From CAMLQK01 sp035478775 (lineage in GTDB: Bacteria; Patescibacteriota; Saccharimonadia; Saccharimonadales; UBA4665), in contig DATIJG010000008.1 of assembly GCA_035478775.1 (NCBI GenBank), forward strand, positions 66,624 to 130,623: DNA of 64,000 bases, given 5' to 3'. Positions 8,110 through 15,853 of this stretch are shown here, one piece after another. The translations under genes were made by a program, and so were the position numbers. The notes under the pieces were generated by a model. That model made no database searches and had not been told where the DNA came from. It saw nothing but the letters and a program-made list of their open reading frames with translations. Within the stretch, counting starts at the first letter, position 1. The number at the start of each line of letters is the position of its first letter.

Positions 8110-9009
8110 TTAGGCGTCGATTGGGCGCCAGACGGGCTTACCTTCTTCGTTGTCAATGTGGCCAAACACCATGTCAGGGAAGTGGTCGCCATATCCGATC
8201 ACATCAGGCTCAGCCAATGTTTCGATAAGGGTACGGTGCGCTTTTATAGACTGCTCACGGTCGTGGTCAACCTCGGTAGGCAAATCAGGATTTTCAAATT
8301 GAACAAGAGTATGGACGATATCGCCAAAGGCCATAACCTGTTTTTCGCCAGCCTTGATTACATAGGTAGTATGCCCAGTGCTATGGCCTGGAACGAACTT
8401 AGCATGGACGCCTGGGAAGATTTCCTCGCCGTCGCCTATGGTCTGCACTCGCGGCTCCATAGCCTTCAGCATGTCACTACTTACGCCTGTCATTTCAGCG
8501 AGATGGCGTTGAGTCCACTCGGGTTCTGACACCAGATACTTAGCGTTCGTGAACGCAGGTTGATCAGTGCCGGGAGCAGGGTGCCAAGCCCACCCGATGT
8601 GGTCGATATGCAAGTGCGTGAAGGCGACTGCCTCGATATCCGCGGGATTACGACCAAGTTTGGCGAGACTGTCGAGTAGCTTACCGCCACTTAGGCTGAT
8701 GCCATATGGGTTTTGGGACGCATCTATTGTAAGCGGGCCGGCACCTGCATCAATAAGTAGCGCACGACCGTCGCGTTCTACTAGTAGCGCGCCCACACTG
8801 CCTACTAAACGTCCAGCCTCATCGAGGTACTCTGAATATTTTTCTGCCCAGTCTTTATCAGTGGTATCTGGAAACCAGATCAAAGGATCAAAGGTAACCA
8901 CACCATCTGGCACGAAGCTGATTTTTGTGTCTCCTAGTGTAAGCGATCTGATACCTGACGGCCGCCTGAGTCGCTCACCTTTGTCTAAGTTTAATGTAGT
9001 ATGTTTCAT
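8110..9009 (-). CDS. Metallo-beta-lactamase-fold hydrolase
   Basis: The 299-residue protein contains the metal motif THLHIDHIG (HxHxDH, residues 132-137) and further MBL-fold ligands around VPGHSTGHTTY (His), FGDIVHT (Asp) and YGDHFPDMVFGH (His). Family members include lactonases, glyoxalase-II-like and beta-lactamase-like enzymes; the specific substrate is not evident. A Shine-Dalgarno GGAGG (9015-9019) lies 5 nt before the start codon. It is divergently transcribed from an HxlR regulator with a shared palindromic operator, so expression is probably controlled by that protein, possibly in response to an electrophile or a quorum-type lactone. Confidence 0.88.
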   Translation of the reverse strand: MKHTTLNLDKGERLRRPSGIRSLTLGDTKISFVPDGVVTFDPLIWFPDTTDKDWAEKYSEYLDEAGRLVGSVGALLVERDGRALLIDAGAGPLTIDASQNPYGISLSGGKLLDSLAKLGRNPADIEAVAFTHLHIDHIGWAWHPAPGTDQPAFTNAKYLVSEPEWTQRHLAEMTGVSSDMLKAMEPRVQTIGDGEEIFPGVHAKFVPGHSTGHTTYVIKAGEKQVMAFGDIVHTLVQFENPDLPTEVDHDREQSIKAHRTLIETLAEPDVIGYGDHFPDMVFGHIDNEEGKPVWRPIDA

Positions 9010-9049
9010 GAAATTCCTCCAGCTTTATTTTCATTACATAGCCTACCAT

Positions 9050-9098
9050 AAAGTACTATCATTTTGATAGTACTTTTATTATAATCTATAATGAATTT
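9050..9098 (+). promoter_or_regulatory. HxlR operator and leaderless promoter
   Basis: A perfect inverted repeat (AAAGTACTATC 9050-9060, GATAGTACTTT 9066-9076, 5-nt centre) lies between the divergent genes. It overlaps the -35 TTGATA (9064-9069) of the regulator. A 17-bp spacer leads to a consensus TATAAT (9087-9092), which ends only 6 nt before the ATG at 9099, so the regulator mRNA should be leaderless. Autoregulation by HxlR is likely. Confidence 0.82.
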
Positions 9099-9551
9099 AT
9101 GAACTTACACGAATTACGATCTGATTGCCCAATAAATTATGTTACTGAGCTCCTTGGAGACAAGTGGAGCTTTCTTATTTTGCGTGACATTGTTTTTCAG
9201 CATAAGAGTTCCTATGGTGACTTTCTCGGCTCAAAAGAAAAGATCGCTCCTAGTATTTTGGCTCGCCGTCTTGCTTCGCTTCATGATAATGGCTTCTTAA
9301 GAAAGCAGCGAGATCCCGAGAATAAAGCAAAGTTCATTTATAGCCCGACAGATAAAACAATTGGCCTCATCCCTCTCTTGGTTGAGATGATGTTGTGGAG
9401 TGAGCAATACTCATCCTTGTTTATATCTAAGGAGCGTCAGGCAGACTTACGAAAGATTCATTCTAATAAAGAAGCCTTCGTCCAAGAAACGCGAGAACAT
9501 ATCCTAACTCAAGCATCAAAGTATAAAGACAAAAAAGCCCATAGCCACTAA
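9099..9551 (+). CDS. HxlR family transcriptional regulator
   Basis: The 150-residue protein has the HxlR winged-helix layout: DCPINYVTELLGDKWSFLIL at the N-terminus with the family cysteine, then SILARRLASLHDNGFLRKQ (recognition helix and wing) and YSPTDKTIGLIPLLVEMM. HxlR proteins sense electrophiles or redox change, often through this Cys. The regulator is divergent from the MBL-fold hydrolase and shares its palindromic operator region, so it probably represses both genes. The C-terminal ~35 residues form a basic tail (ASKYKDKKAHSH). The start is fixed by the -10 box 6 nt upstream and by absence of an SD. Confidence 0.92.
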   Translation: MNLHELRSDCPINYVTELLGDKWSFLILRDIVFQHKSSYGDFLGSKEKIAPSILARRLASLHDNGFLRKQRDPENKAKFIYSPTDKTIGLIPLLVEMMLWSEQYSSLFISKERQADLRKIHSNKEAFVQETREHILTQASKYKDKKAHSH

Positions 9552-9669
9552 CCCTTATTGTGGCATCGCATGATTATCGCCGACGGTATCGTGCGGTTAA
9601 TAACACGGCATGTACCTGCTTATTGTAGAGCTAATTAGATAGAAATTCCGATATATGTGGTCATATTTT

Positions 9670-10266
9670 CTATGTGCCTTGTAGCCCCTGGATTTTAGTC
9701 TTCCTCGGTATCGTTACCAGCACTGCTATCGCTGTGTCAAATACAAATAAATAGAGTGGATACAATACAAGATAGGGCTCAAGCTTCGTCAGGGCGCACA
9801 AGCTAAATGCTGCCGCTACAGAATACATTATCCATGCTGTTTTATTTTCCGTATAGGGTTCAAAGTAAACCTTCTTGAGTTTCGGTGCAAAGCCACAGGT
9901 GGAGGCAAGCATTGTGAGATATAGCGCAGTGTGCGGATTCCCGGTTGCTTTCCAGCCAACGATACCAACAACAGCTCCAAGTAGACAAAAGATATCCAAC
10001 TTTGAAGTTCCACCGACACCATGTTTGAGAGCAAGTAAGAATACAGCGATCCCGCAAACAGCATTTACGCATGGCAATAGTGCTGTTGCCCGCGCTCCTG
10101 ATGCAACATAACTAGTGGCTCCAACAATACCGGTTAATGCCCAAATACCGACCGTTGCGCGATTGGGCTTAGTTTCACCTCTGAGAATACTTCTGAAGTA
10201 CGGCCAGTAGGAAGCGAGGCCAATGATAGCAGCAAGAATACCGAAGATAGTGTGAAGCTTAGGCAT
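9670..10266 (-). CDS. Integral membrane protein, PQ-loop/SemiSWEET-like
   Basis: The 198-residue protein has about six to seven predicted membrane helices. The first third (IFGILAAIIGLASYWPYFRS, RGETKPNRATVGIWAL) resembles a PQ-loop repeat (PY/PQ...S.LW), and a second similar unit follows (ASTCGFAPKLKKVYFEPYTE, NKTAWIMYSVAAAF). Such tandem units occur in small sugar or amino acid carriers. The exact family and substrate remain uncertain. It stands alone in the accessory region with decayed sequence upstream. Confidence 0.65.
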   Translation of the reverse strand: MPKLHTIFGILAAIIGLASYWPYFRSILRGETKPNRATVGIWALTGIVGATSYVASGARATALLPCVNAVCGIAVFLLALKHGVGGTSKLDIFCLLGAVVGIVGWKATGNPHTALYLTMLASTCGFAPKLKKVYFEPYTENKTAWIMYSVAAAFSLCALTKLEPYLVLYPLYLFVFDTAIAVLVTIPRKTKIQGLQGT

Positions 10267-10420
10267 TGGTTAGCTCTTTAGCCTTTTATATTCTTTTCTG
10301 GCTTCACCTTGCTTGCAAAGCCAGAAATTTTATCAGCTGGATATATCTTTTTATATTCATTAGTCTCAGTGTAGCATTTATTCTTTATGCGTGAAATTTT
10401 ACCCAAACGAGCATGCGTAA

Positions 10421-10612
10421 GGCAAATACGATGCAACAGAGGTAGACAAAAAGAATGAGTCAAATACTCATTCTGATATAACCTTTTGCAATCTGCTAGA
10501 TCGCGAAATAATAACTTGGCAGGGGCTCGAGAATGGGAACATAACCTTTACGGATGAGTTAGATTTTGAGATTTCGGAGTTTGACTATACCTATGAAGAC
10601 AACGCACTTTGA
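10421..10612 (+). pseudogene. Start-less open frame, probable gene fragment
   Basis: The frame is open for 63 codons to the TGA at 10610-10612 and has no ATG. Its end reads CNLLDREIITWQGLENGNIT then FTDELDFEISEFDYTYEDNAL, a protein-like acidic composition of unknown family. The 5' part overlaps a hairpin repeat. It is likely the 3' end of a gene cut by recombination; it could also be noise. Confidence 0.3.
10435..10473 (+). repeat. AACAGAGG-N10-hairpin repeat, copy 2
   Basis: AACAGAGG (10435-10442) is followed after 10 nt by a perfect stem, GAATGAGT (10453-10460), loop CAAAT and ACTCATTC (10466-10473). Compared with copy 1 at 2723-2762 one stem position has changed C to T with a matching G to A on the other arm, so the pairing is kept. 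Confidence 0.55.
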
Positions 10613-10662
10613 CATAAGTAGCTGAAGAGACTTTACAGCCTTATTTAATTTAAGGCCACAGC

Positions 10663-11523
10663 TTAAACATCTTCTACATAAAGTTCAGGGGCTAGCAGGT
10701 TAATATCGTCAATACTGTATGGCTCCTCCATACCTGCAATGTGGGCCCCGACTTGCTGATGAGTAATAAGGTGAGCGGCAATTCGCAGCGGTGCGGTGAA
10801 GTTTACATTTAGCTGTTTGAAAGAGCTGACATCGTCTACATCTCCTGGTCCGACAAAGCGTGCTTTATAAGAGCCGCTTTTACTTCCCGGGATACGCAAT
10901 GGTACTGCAATACCCTCGCGTTGAATCCAATCTGTCATGGTCCTGTTTGCGAATGTCATACTAGCATCGACCAGTTGCCGGCAAAATCGTTGATTGAGCG
11001 GCGCTACTGGCTCAGTACGACCAAGCCAGCGTTGCGCAAAGTATCCCAAATCTTCAGGTAGTTGCTGGGATTGGTGGCTGATATGCAAGTTGACGGTACT
11101 TATCCAGGCTGGCATGATAGTTGGCTCTTCCACGGGCTTGACATCTGCATCAAATTGTTGAGTTAGTAACATGGCTCTGCACCTTTTTCCACGTAACTCC
11201 ATGGCGCGTATAACGTATCCGGCGAGCATTAGATTGTCGACCTGGCGGTTATGGGAGTAGTAACTGTGGCGTTGCTCAATTGCCCGTTGTGTTTGCTCGT
11301 GATCGGGTGATAGCTGCGAGCCATCTACGATCGCTACTTCGAGCTTAAAGGAGCTTTGGCTGTTTCTCGTAACTCGCATGGCGTCATCAATTTCCCGCGG
11401 GCCTAAGCCGTCAATAGAGAAAAAGGGCTGGCCCGTACAGTCTACTCGTATATTGTCGTTGAGACCAGTTACTTGCAAATAATTTTTCGACTTTGTTTTT
11501 CTTGGTGAAGGTCTTCGAGGCAT
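10663..11523 (-). CDS. Short RNase II/R (RNB)-like protein
   Basis: A 286-residue protein from the ATG at 11523 (MPRRPSPRKTKSKNYL). FFSIDGLGPREIDDA (34-48), followed by FKLEVAIVD, matches the start of the RNB exonuclease domain (IDG.DARDFDDA...L.VHIAD), with Asp38, Asp46 and Asp47 kept and Glu44 where Asp is usual. Later MTFANRTMTDWIQREGIAVP and NFTAPLRIAAHLITHQQVGA resemble the family's MI.AN and TSP(I/L)RRY.DL..H regions, though the second is degraded. Cold-shock and S1 domains are absent, and the domain is shorter than normal. Catalytic activity is doubtful; it may be a diverged or decaying paralogue. Confidence 0.6.
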   Translation of the reverse strand: MPRRPSPRKTKSKNYLQVTGLNDNIRVDCTGQPFFSIDGLGPREIDDAMRVTRNSQSSFKLEVAIVDGSQLSPDHEQTQRAIEQRHSYYSHNRQVDNLMLAGYVIRAMELRGKRCRAMLLTQQFDADVKPVEEPTIMPAWISTVNLHISHQSQQLPEDLGYFAQRWLGRTEPVAPLNQRFCRQLVDASMTFANRTMTDWIQREGIAVPLRIPGSKSGSYKARFVGPGDVDDVSSFKQLNVNFTAPLRIAAHLITHQQVGAHIAGMEEPYSIDDINLLAPELYVEDV

Positions 11524-11561
11524 AACTAAAAAATTATATAATAACACGTAGACTAGGGCAA
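11524..11561 (-). promoter_or_regulatory. Promoter of the RNB-like gene
   Basis: On the minus strand TTGCCC (11556-11561), a 17-bp spacer and a consensus TATAAT (11533-11538) end 9 nt before the ATG at 11523, leaving at most a 2-3 nt leader. This also decides the start: a longer frame reaching 11607 would place the promoter inside the gene. Confidence 0.7.
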
Positions 11562-11793
11562 ATATAGTGGAGTAATAGTCACGGTATTGTAGTATAAGAT
11601 ACGTCAATATAATTACGCTTATGCTCTCTAATTAAATTAATCAATGGAAGCGTAGACTTGACTAATATATTGCATTATATTTGCTACTATATAGGTGTCG
11701 CATGCCGAGCTGTATGATGACCTCTTGATGCGCCCCTAGGGACGCTGATTGTTTTTATAGGATGTGCTGTCAGACCAGCTACGCGCTCTTCGG

Positions 11794-12062
11794 CTAGACG
11801 GTCATTACTACAAGTGTTTCATCAATATCACAGGCCAGCACCAAGTCTTGTTCCGGGCTTATTCGTCTCATCCCAATACCTCTCGTGCAGCGATTAGGCC
11901 ATGCTCAATAATTACTAGCTCGTCAGGCTGCATAGTGCCAGCTTCCACAAAGCCACGCACCGCTTCTATGGGAAATGTCCGTTCGGCTGGCTGATCGGGG
12001 TCGGTAGGCACCTGCAGCCCATGTTCTGTGGTTGCCCAAAGATTTCGACAACCAAGCTTTTA
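11794..12062 (-). pseudogene. Two decayed overlapping gene fragments (unknown protein, then HAD-like start)
   Basis: On the minus strand an open frame from about 12062 to the TGA at 11868-11870 reads LWATTEHGLQVPTDPDQPAE and then FVEAGTMQPDELVIIEHGLI, without a start. Its stop overlaps (ATGA) a second start at 11871 that encodes MRRISPEQDLVLACDIDETL and stops at a TAG (11794-11796) after 25 codons. DIDETL is the opening of a HAD-type phosphatase. The ATGA coupling is typical of an intact operon, so this looks like a formerly functional pair now cut off. The rest of 11562-12128 shows no gene. Confidence 0.45.
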
Positions 12063-12128
12063 TAAAAATCCTGAAAGTTTATTACTAGCCACAGGCCGCC
12101 TAAGCATCGTGAGGCGTAGCACCGGATC

Positions 12129-12698
12129 CTAGACAGTAGCAGCACTATCGCAAGCAGAAAATAAAAACTCTACATTAGCAGGGGCAATAGTGTTGGTTGC
12201 TCCGCTTATATTGTTTGAATCCTCTTGGAAGGTGAAACCCTTTTCATTACTCATCAAACCACCTAGCACATCTGTTTCAAGCAGACCTGCTGCTTGACTA
12301 GCTTGCTCTTGAGTAAACTTACCTCCAGCCTGAGTGGAGTCATAGCCAACCAGCGTGTGCATTAAAAAGGTAACCGATTTAGGAACTCGCAGCCTTGCCG
12401 TTGCTCCTATAACACTGCCTGCTATAGTCCGCTCAGCCGTCGCCTGAAGGCTGGGTCTATCTGTATTCAGAAGGTCGCCCAAGCCAATATTATCGGTTCT
12501 CACATTAAAGTCGTACTGAGCTACATGATTACACGCTTGAGCCAAGCTAGAAGGGCCCGGACTAGGTGCTATGCCGTCGCCCGAGCCTTTGCTGGCACAC
12601 GCCGAAATAGCAAAGCCTACAACAGCACCAAAAGCAACTGCTTTAGTAGCTCTTGATACTTCTCCACCATTGCCTTCAGCGCTTTTCCTACTTTTCAT
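12129..12698 (-). CDS. Putative lipoprotein
   Basis: The 189-residue protein has a long basic N-region (MKSRKSAEGNGGEVSRATK), a hydrophobic stretch VAFGAVVGFAISA and a Cys at residue 34 (ISAC, a fair lipobox). A Ser/Pro/Gly-rich linker follows, and then a soluble domain of unknown family ending FLFSACDSAATV. It is probably lipid-anchored on the outer face of the membrane. No SD is visible before the start. There are no operon partners on the same strand within 400 bp, except the upstream MFS gene about 190 bp away. Confidence 0.65.
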   Translation of the reverse strand: MKSRKSAEGNGGEVSRATKAVAFGAVVGFAISACASKGSGDGIAPSPGPSSLAQACNHVAQYDFNVRTDNIGLGDLLNTDRPSLQATAERTIAGSVIGATARLRVPKSVTFLMHTLVGYDSTQAGGKFTQEQASQAAGLLETDVLGGLMSNEKGFTFQEDSNNISGATNTIAPANVEFLFSACDSAATV

Positions 12699-12817
12699 AT
12701 AGATAGTTTAAACAAAAAATCAGAGATATGAAACTATATTTGGGTGTTCCTAACACGCTTACGCTAAACCCGCTAAATGGGTACGCTTAACACTTTACAC
12801 AAAAGAACCTGTTGAGG

Positions 12818-12878
12818 CATTTTCGTATCTGTTACTAAACTTGGCAGTCCTAGCAGGACTTCTCTCGAACCTTTAACA
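12818..12878 (-). repeat. Degenerate tRNA-Trp 3'-end/att-like repeat, copy b
   Basis: On the plus strand, CTGTTA, ACTTGGCAG, AGCAGGACTT and GAACC occur in the same order as CTGTTA, ACCTGGCAG, GACAGGACTT and GAACC across the 3' end of the intact tRNA-Trp (18150-18190). A 5-nt insertion (CTCTC) interrupts the T-arm and the acceptor strand is altered. It also shares CGTATCTGT and TTTAACA with copy a at 5932-5996. It directly follows the 3' end of the second MFS gene. Confidence 0.55.
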
Positions 12879-12890
12879 AAGTAAAATTAT

Positions 12891-14054
12891 TTAAATAGAT
12901 GCAGGTTCGTCGAGCGGAACATCTTTGTGAATACGGACACGATAATGCGTGTATAGCAGGTATGCCACTGCTGGCAGTTTGGCAAGAGCAAGGATAATAA
13001 GAGCTAATTGGATCGATCTTGTTGCCACGGCACCCGCAGCCCACACAAGTCCACCTCCTAGAATATTACGCGTACTGCTCGCCAGAGAAAGCATCGCGGC
13101 GCGTTGGCCGGTAATGATGCGGTTCAGGATTGTAGACATGTACACCCGAAAGTAGTTCTCGGTGGCCAGAAAAATTGTCAGTGCGACAATACTGACTACC
13201 TTTTGGTCGAGGCCGAAAGAAACGAGCGTTATGAGCATCACCGGAAAAGCGACAAGCAGATCTCTGAGACCAAAGTCTTTATGTCGGGCGAGTATAGACC
13301 CTACAATCGCGGCACCTTTATAGAGTGCAAACACCAAGCCGAAACTTGCTACACTAAGCCCGATGTTTTCCATATGCGGCTGCCAGAGTATACGCCCGCT
13401 CTCATAAATAAGTGCCAGCGCGATCAATAGCGGCAAAAGTGGAACTGTCTGATGCAGCGCCTTTCGGACGGAGTGCCATGTCATATGTATCGGCTCGGCG
13501 TTCATGACACCGCGACGCGAGTGCGGCAAACCGAACTGTACATAACATGCGTGTACGGCAAGCAATGCTGCCGCTACGACGAGCGGCCAGCGAAGATCAT
13601 CGACAACAAAAAGCAAAAGACTAGAAAAAGCCATACCAATAACTGTTGCTGCCTCATCGACAATAGTTATATTGGCGAATGTCCTTTGGTATTGCCGTTT
13701 GTCTTTCAGAAGGTCGTCATGCACATATGCCTCGTCTGCTCCCGTGCTGAACGCCCATCCAGTACCACTCAAAACAGCGGCAATCACAAACATGGTGAGC
13801 GAGTTGCCAACCGCTAAGAAAATAGTTGCTGCAGCCTGGAACATCGCTCCGATTAACAATGATCTTTTATTGCTAATCTTGTCGGCGATAAAGCCCGCCG
13901 GGACTTCAAACAGTGCAGTCGTGAGGAGAATAAGCGACTCTGTAAATGCAGCTTGGCCTACGCTAAGACCGCTCTGCAATTTCCAAGCGATAGAAATCGG
14001 TATCATTAAACCAAACCCGAAGTGTTCGATAGCTACTTTTATGTAGTATTTCAT
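12891..14054 (-). CDS. MFS transporter, 12-TMS type
   Basis: The start is set at the ATG at 14054 (MKYYIKVAIEHFGFGLMIPI); a TATACT box lies 6 nt before it, and the longer frame to 14201 has no ribosome site. This gives 387 residues and about 12 membrane helices. FEVPAGFIADKISNKRSLLI is a motif-A-like loop between helices 2 and 3, and STGADEAYVHDDLL is seen in many unclassified MFS proteins of this group, which includes putative peptide or drug exporters. It is divergent from the oxygenase/SDR/FolE2 cluster and could export that cluster's product, but this is a guess from position. Confidence 0.85.
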   Translation of the reverse strand: MKYYIKVAIEHFGFGLMIPISIAWKLQSGLSVGQAAFTESLILLTTALFEVPAGFIADKISNKRSLLIGAMFQAAATIFLAVGNSLTMFVIAAVLSGTGWAFSTGADEAYVHDDLLKDKRQYQRTFANITIVDEAATVIGMAFSSLLLFVVDDLRWPLVVAAALLAVHACYVQFGLPHSRRGVMNAEPIHMTWHSVRKALHQTVPLLPLLIALALIYESGRILWQPHMENIGLSVASFGLVFALYKGAAIVGSILARHKDFGLRDLLVAFPVMLITLVSFGLDQKVVSIVALTIFLATENYFRVYMSTILNRIITGQRAAMLSLASSTRNILGGGLVWAAGAVATRSIQLALIILALAKLPAVAYLLYTHYRVRIHKDVPLDEPASI

Positions 14055-14164
14055 AGCTCTAGTATACGGCATGGTCTGAAGATATTGGGCATGTTGAATT
14101 ATACGCCGAATGTATGTATTATCAACATATTGCTTGTGCTTATAGTAGTAAGAGCGGAGTTGGA

Positions 14165-14305
14165 ATGCATACTTTACATTTAGAACATAAGGACATAGCA
14201 AGGCTTAAAACTGCATTGAGTGACGAGCTTGAAGTAGAACCTAAGGCGAACGAAGTTTTTAGACGCCTCGGTCAACAAGGTCTTACAAAAATACTTACGG
14301 AGTAA
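14165..14305 (+). CDS. 46-residue ORF, probable N-terminal part of the split oxygenase gene
   Basis: The ATG at 14165 lies 5 nt after GGAG (14156-14159), a good ribosome site. It encodes MHTLHLEHKDIARLKTAL..., 46 mostly helical, charged residues, and ends at a TAA (14303-14305). The downstream oxygenase is in exactly the same reading frame, separated only by this TAA and eight sense codons, and it lacks the helical N-terminus usual in TauD/clavaminate-synthase-like enzymes. The simplest reading is one gene broken by a nonsense codon. An independent small protein is the alternative. Confidence 0.5.
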   Translation: MHTLHLEHKDIARLKTALSDELEVEPKANEVFRRLGQQGLTKILTE

Positions 14306-14329
14306 GCTTCGAACGTCGCATCTCAACTT

Positions 14330-15055
14330 GTGCAGTCAAAGAATAGGTTAACTCAAGGCGCTGGCGCTGTTGTTTTAAGAGGACTGGCGATAAGTAGCGA
14401 GTCGCCAGAGCTTGCACAACTAGCCTCAATTACCATTGGCAGTGCTTACGGAAGACCTACAAAAACTGATAAACAGTTATCTCAGATAGCGTGGCCGGTA
14501 AGATTCGATCCGGATGCGCCCATACGCTCCACCTTTTCACAAACTAAGGGCGAGGCACAGCTCCATACTGATTCCCAATATTTTGAACATCCAGAGAAGT
14601 TTTTCGGATTATTCTGTATCGTAGCAGATGAGCAGGGAAAAGGCACAAACACTCTCGTCTATGCAAAAGATGTGGTGCATGCAGTAGCCAAAGAAAGTCC
14701 AGAGTCTCTTGAAGTGCTTTCTAAGAAGTATCCATTCCGCGTCCCAACCGCGTTCACTGAAATGGCGACAGATTCAGCAGTAGAAATAACATGGGCGCCA
14801 ATTATTACAATGGGCACAGTGCGGTATCGTTACGACACTCTGTGTGACGGAATTGCCGCAGTAGGAGGTATTGATGAGGCTCAGCTTACGGCATTAGCCC
14901 TATTTGAGCAAAAATTAGCAGAAGCGCCGTCACAAGCCTACCATCTCTCTCCCGACGAAGCGCTGCTAGTTAATAATCATACTATGCTGCATGCTCGTAC
15001 GCCCTTTGATAACCCTGAGCGTCTATTGTATCGAGTAAGGATGGAGGAGCCATGA
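14330..15055 (+). CDS. Fe(II)/2-oxoglutarate-dependent oxygenase, TauD/clavaminate-synthase-like
   Basis: From a GTG at 14330 it encodes 241 residues. The iron ligands HTD (His79-x-Asp81) and a distal His in NNHTMLHARTPF (His221), followed by RLLYRVRM with the 2-oxoglutarate-binding Arg, match the TauD/TfdA and amino-acid hydroxylase group. VVLRGLAI near the N-terminus is typical of a point about 50 residues into such proteins. The missing part is encoded in frame just upstream, beyond a TAA. If translation restarts at the GTG, the enzyme is truncated. Its TGA overlaps the SDR start (ATGA). The substrate is probably a small amine or amino acid; this is family-based inference. Confidence 0.72.
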   Translation: MQSKNRLTQGAGAVVLRGLAISSESPELAQLASITIGSAYGRPTKTDKQLSQIAWPVRFDPDAPIRSTFSQTKGEAQLHTDSQYFEHPEKFFGLFCIVADEQGKGTNTLVYAKDVVHAVAKESPESLEVLSKKYPFRVPTAFTEMATDSAVEITWAPIITMGTVRYRYDTLCDGIAAVGGIDEAQLTALALFEQKLAEAPSQAYHLSPDEALLVNNHTMLHARTPFDNPERLLYRVRMEEP

Positions 15056-15843
15056 TTTCGAAACTGCCATATAAACGTGCAATTATAACAGGAGCCAGTT
15101 CTGGCATCGGCGCAGAGATAGCCCTCCAATTATGTCAAGCCGGAGTTATAGTTTATGCTGTAGCACGTACTAAATCCAAACTACAAGAAGTACAAAAGCA
15201 GCTCAGCAAGACGCAGCAGAAACGCTTTATAGTTCTGGCAAAAGATTTGCAATCAGCTACTGATATTGAAGAGATATTACATGAGACAACCTCGAACGGC
15301 CCCATTGACCTGCTGGTAAATAATGCAGGAGTTGGTTTTAGTAAACGATTCGAGGAACTCTCACCTCATGAGATTGAAACAATGATTGCAACCAATCTCA
15401 TAGGTCCAGTGCGTCTAACCCACGGCATACTCAAAAAACACGATCAGGCACAGCCTCTGCAGATCGTATTTGTGACCTCATTAGCTGGTAAAGTCGGGTT
15501 TGGTGAGCTATCTGTTTACTCTGCAACTAAGTTCGCACTTGAGGGTATAGGCGAGGCATTACGCATGGAATATACTAACACGCCAATTTCTATAACCGTT
15601 CTTCGGCCAGGTATTACAGATACTGCATTTTTCCACAAAGCAGGCATGAGTGATTTCAAGAGGTCGGTAGAAGGTACTAAGTCTTTTTATTCTGCCCAAC
15701 AAGTTGCAACTGAGTTCCTGGGCAAAATTACTGCCTGTCCCCCTGCGATCGTAGTGGGCAACGATAAATATTTTTTAAAGCTTTTACCGTTTATCCCGTT
15801 CAGACACAGGTTTAAAATTCTTAACATTGTTAATAAGATTTAG
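15052..15843 (+). CDS. Short-chain dehydrogenase/reductase (SDR)
   Basis: A 263-residue classical SDR with the NAD(P) motif ITGASSGIG (12-20), NNAGVG (90-95), catalytic Ser143 in VTSLAGKVGFG and YSATK (Tyr156, Lys160). The C-terminus contains LRPGITDTAF, as in the DltE/YqjQ-like subgroup. The start overlaps the oxygenase stop by 4 bp (ATGA), showing tight coupling, and the FolE2 gene follows after 10 bp. It probably oxidises or reduces an intermediate of the same pathway; the substrate is unknown. Confidence 0.92.
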   Translation: MISKLPYKRAIITGASSGIGAEIALQLCQAGVIVYAVARTKSKLQEVQKQLSKTQQKRFIVLAKDLQSATDIEEILHETTSNGPIDLLVNNAGVGFSKRFEELSPHEIETMIATNLIGPVRLTHGILKKHDQAQPLQIVFVTSLAGKVGFGELSVYSATKFALEGIGEALRMEYTNTPISITVLRPGITDTAFFHKAGMSDFKRSVEGTKSFYSAQQVATEFLGKITACPPAIVVGNDKYFLKLLPFIPFRHRFKILNIVNKI

Positions 15844-15853
15844 GAGATTCTAT

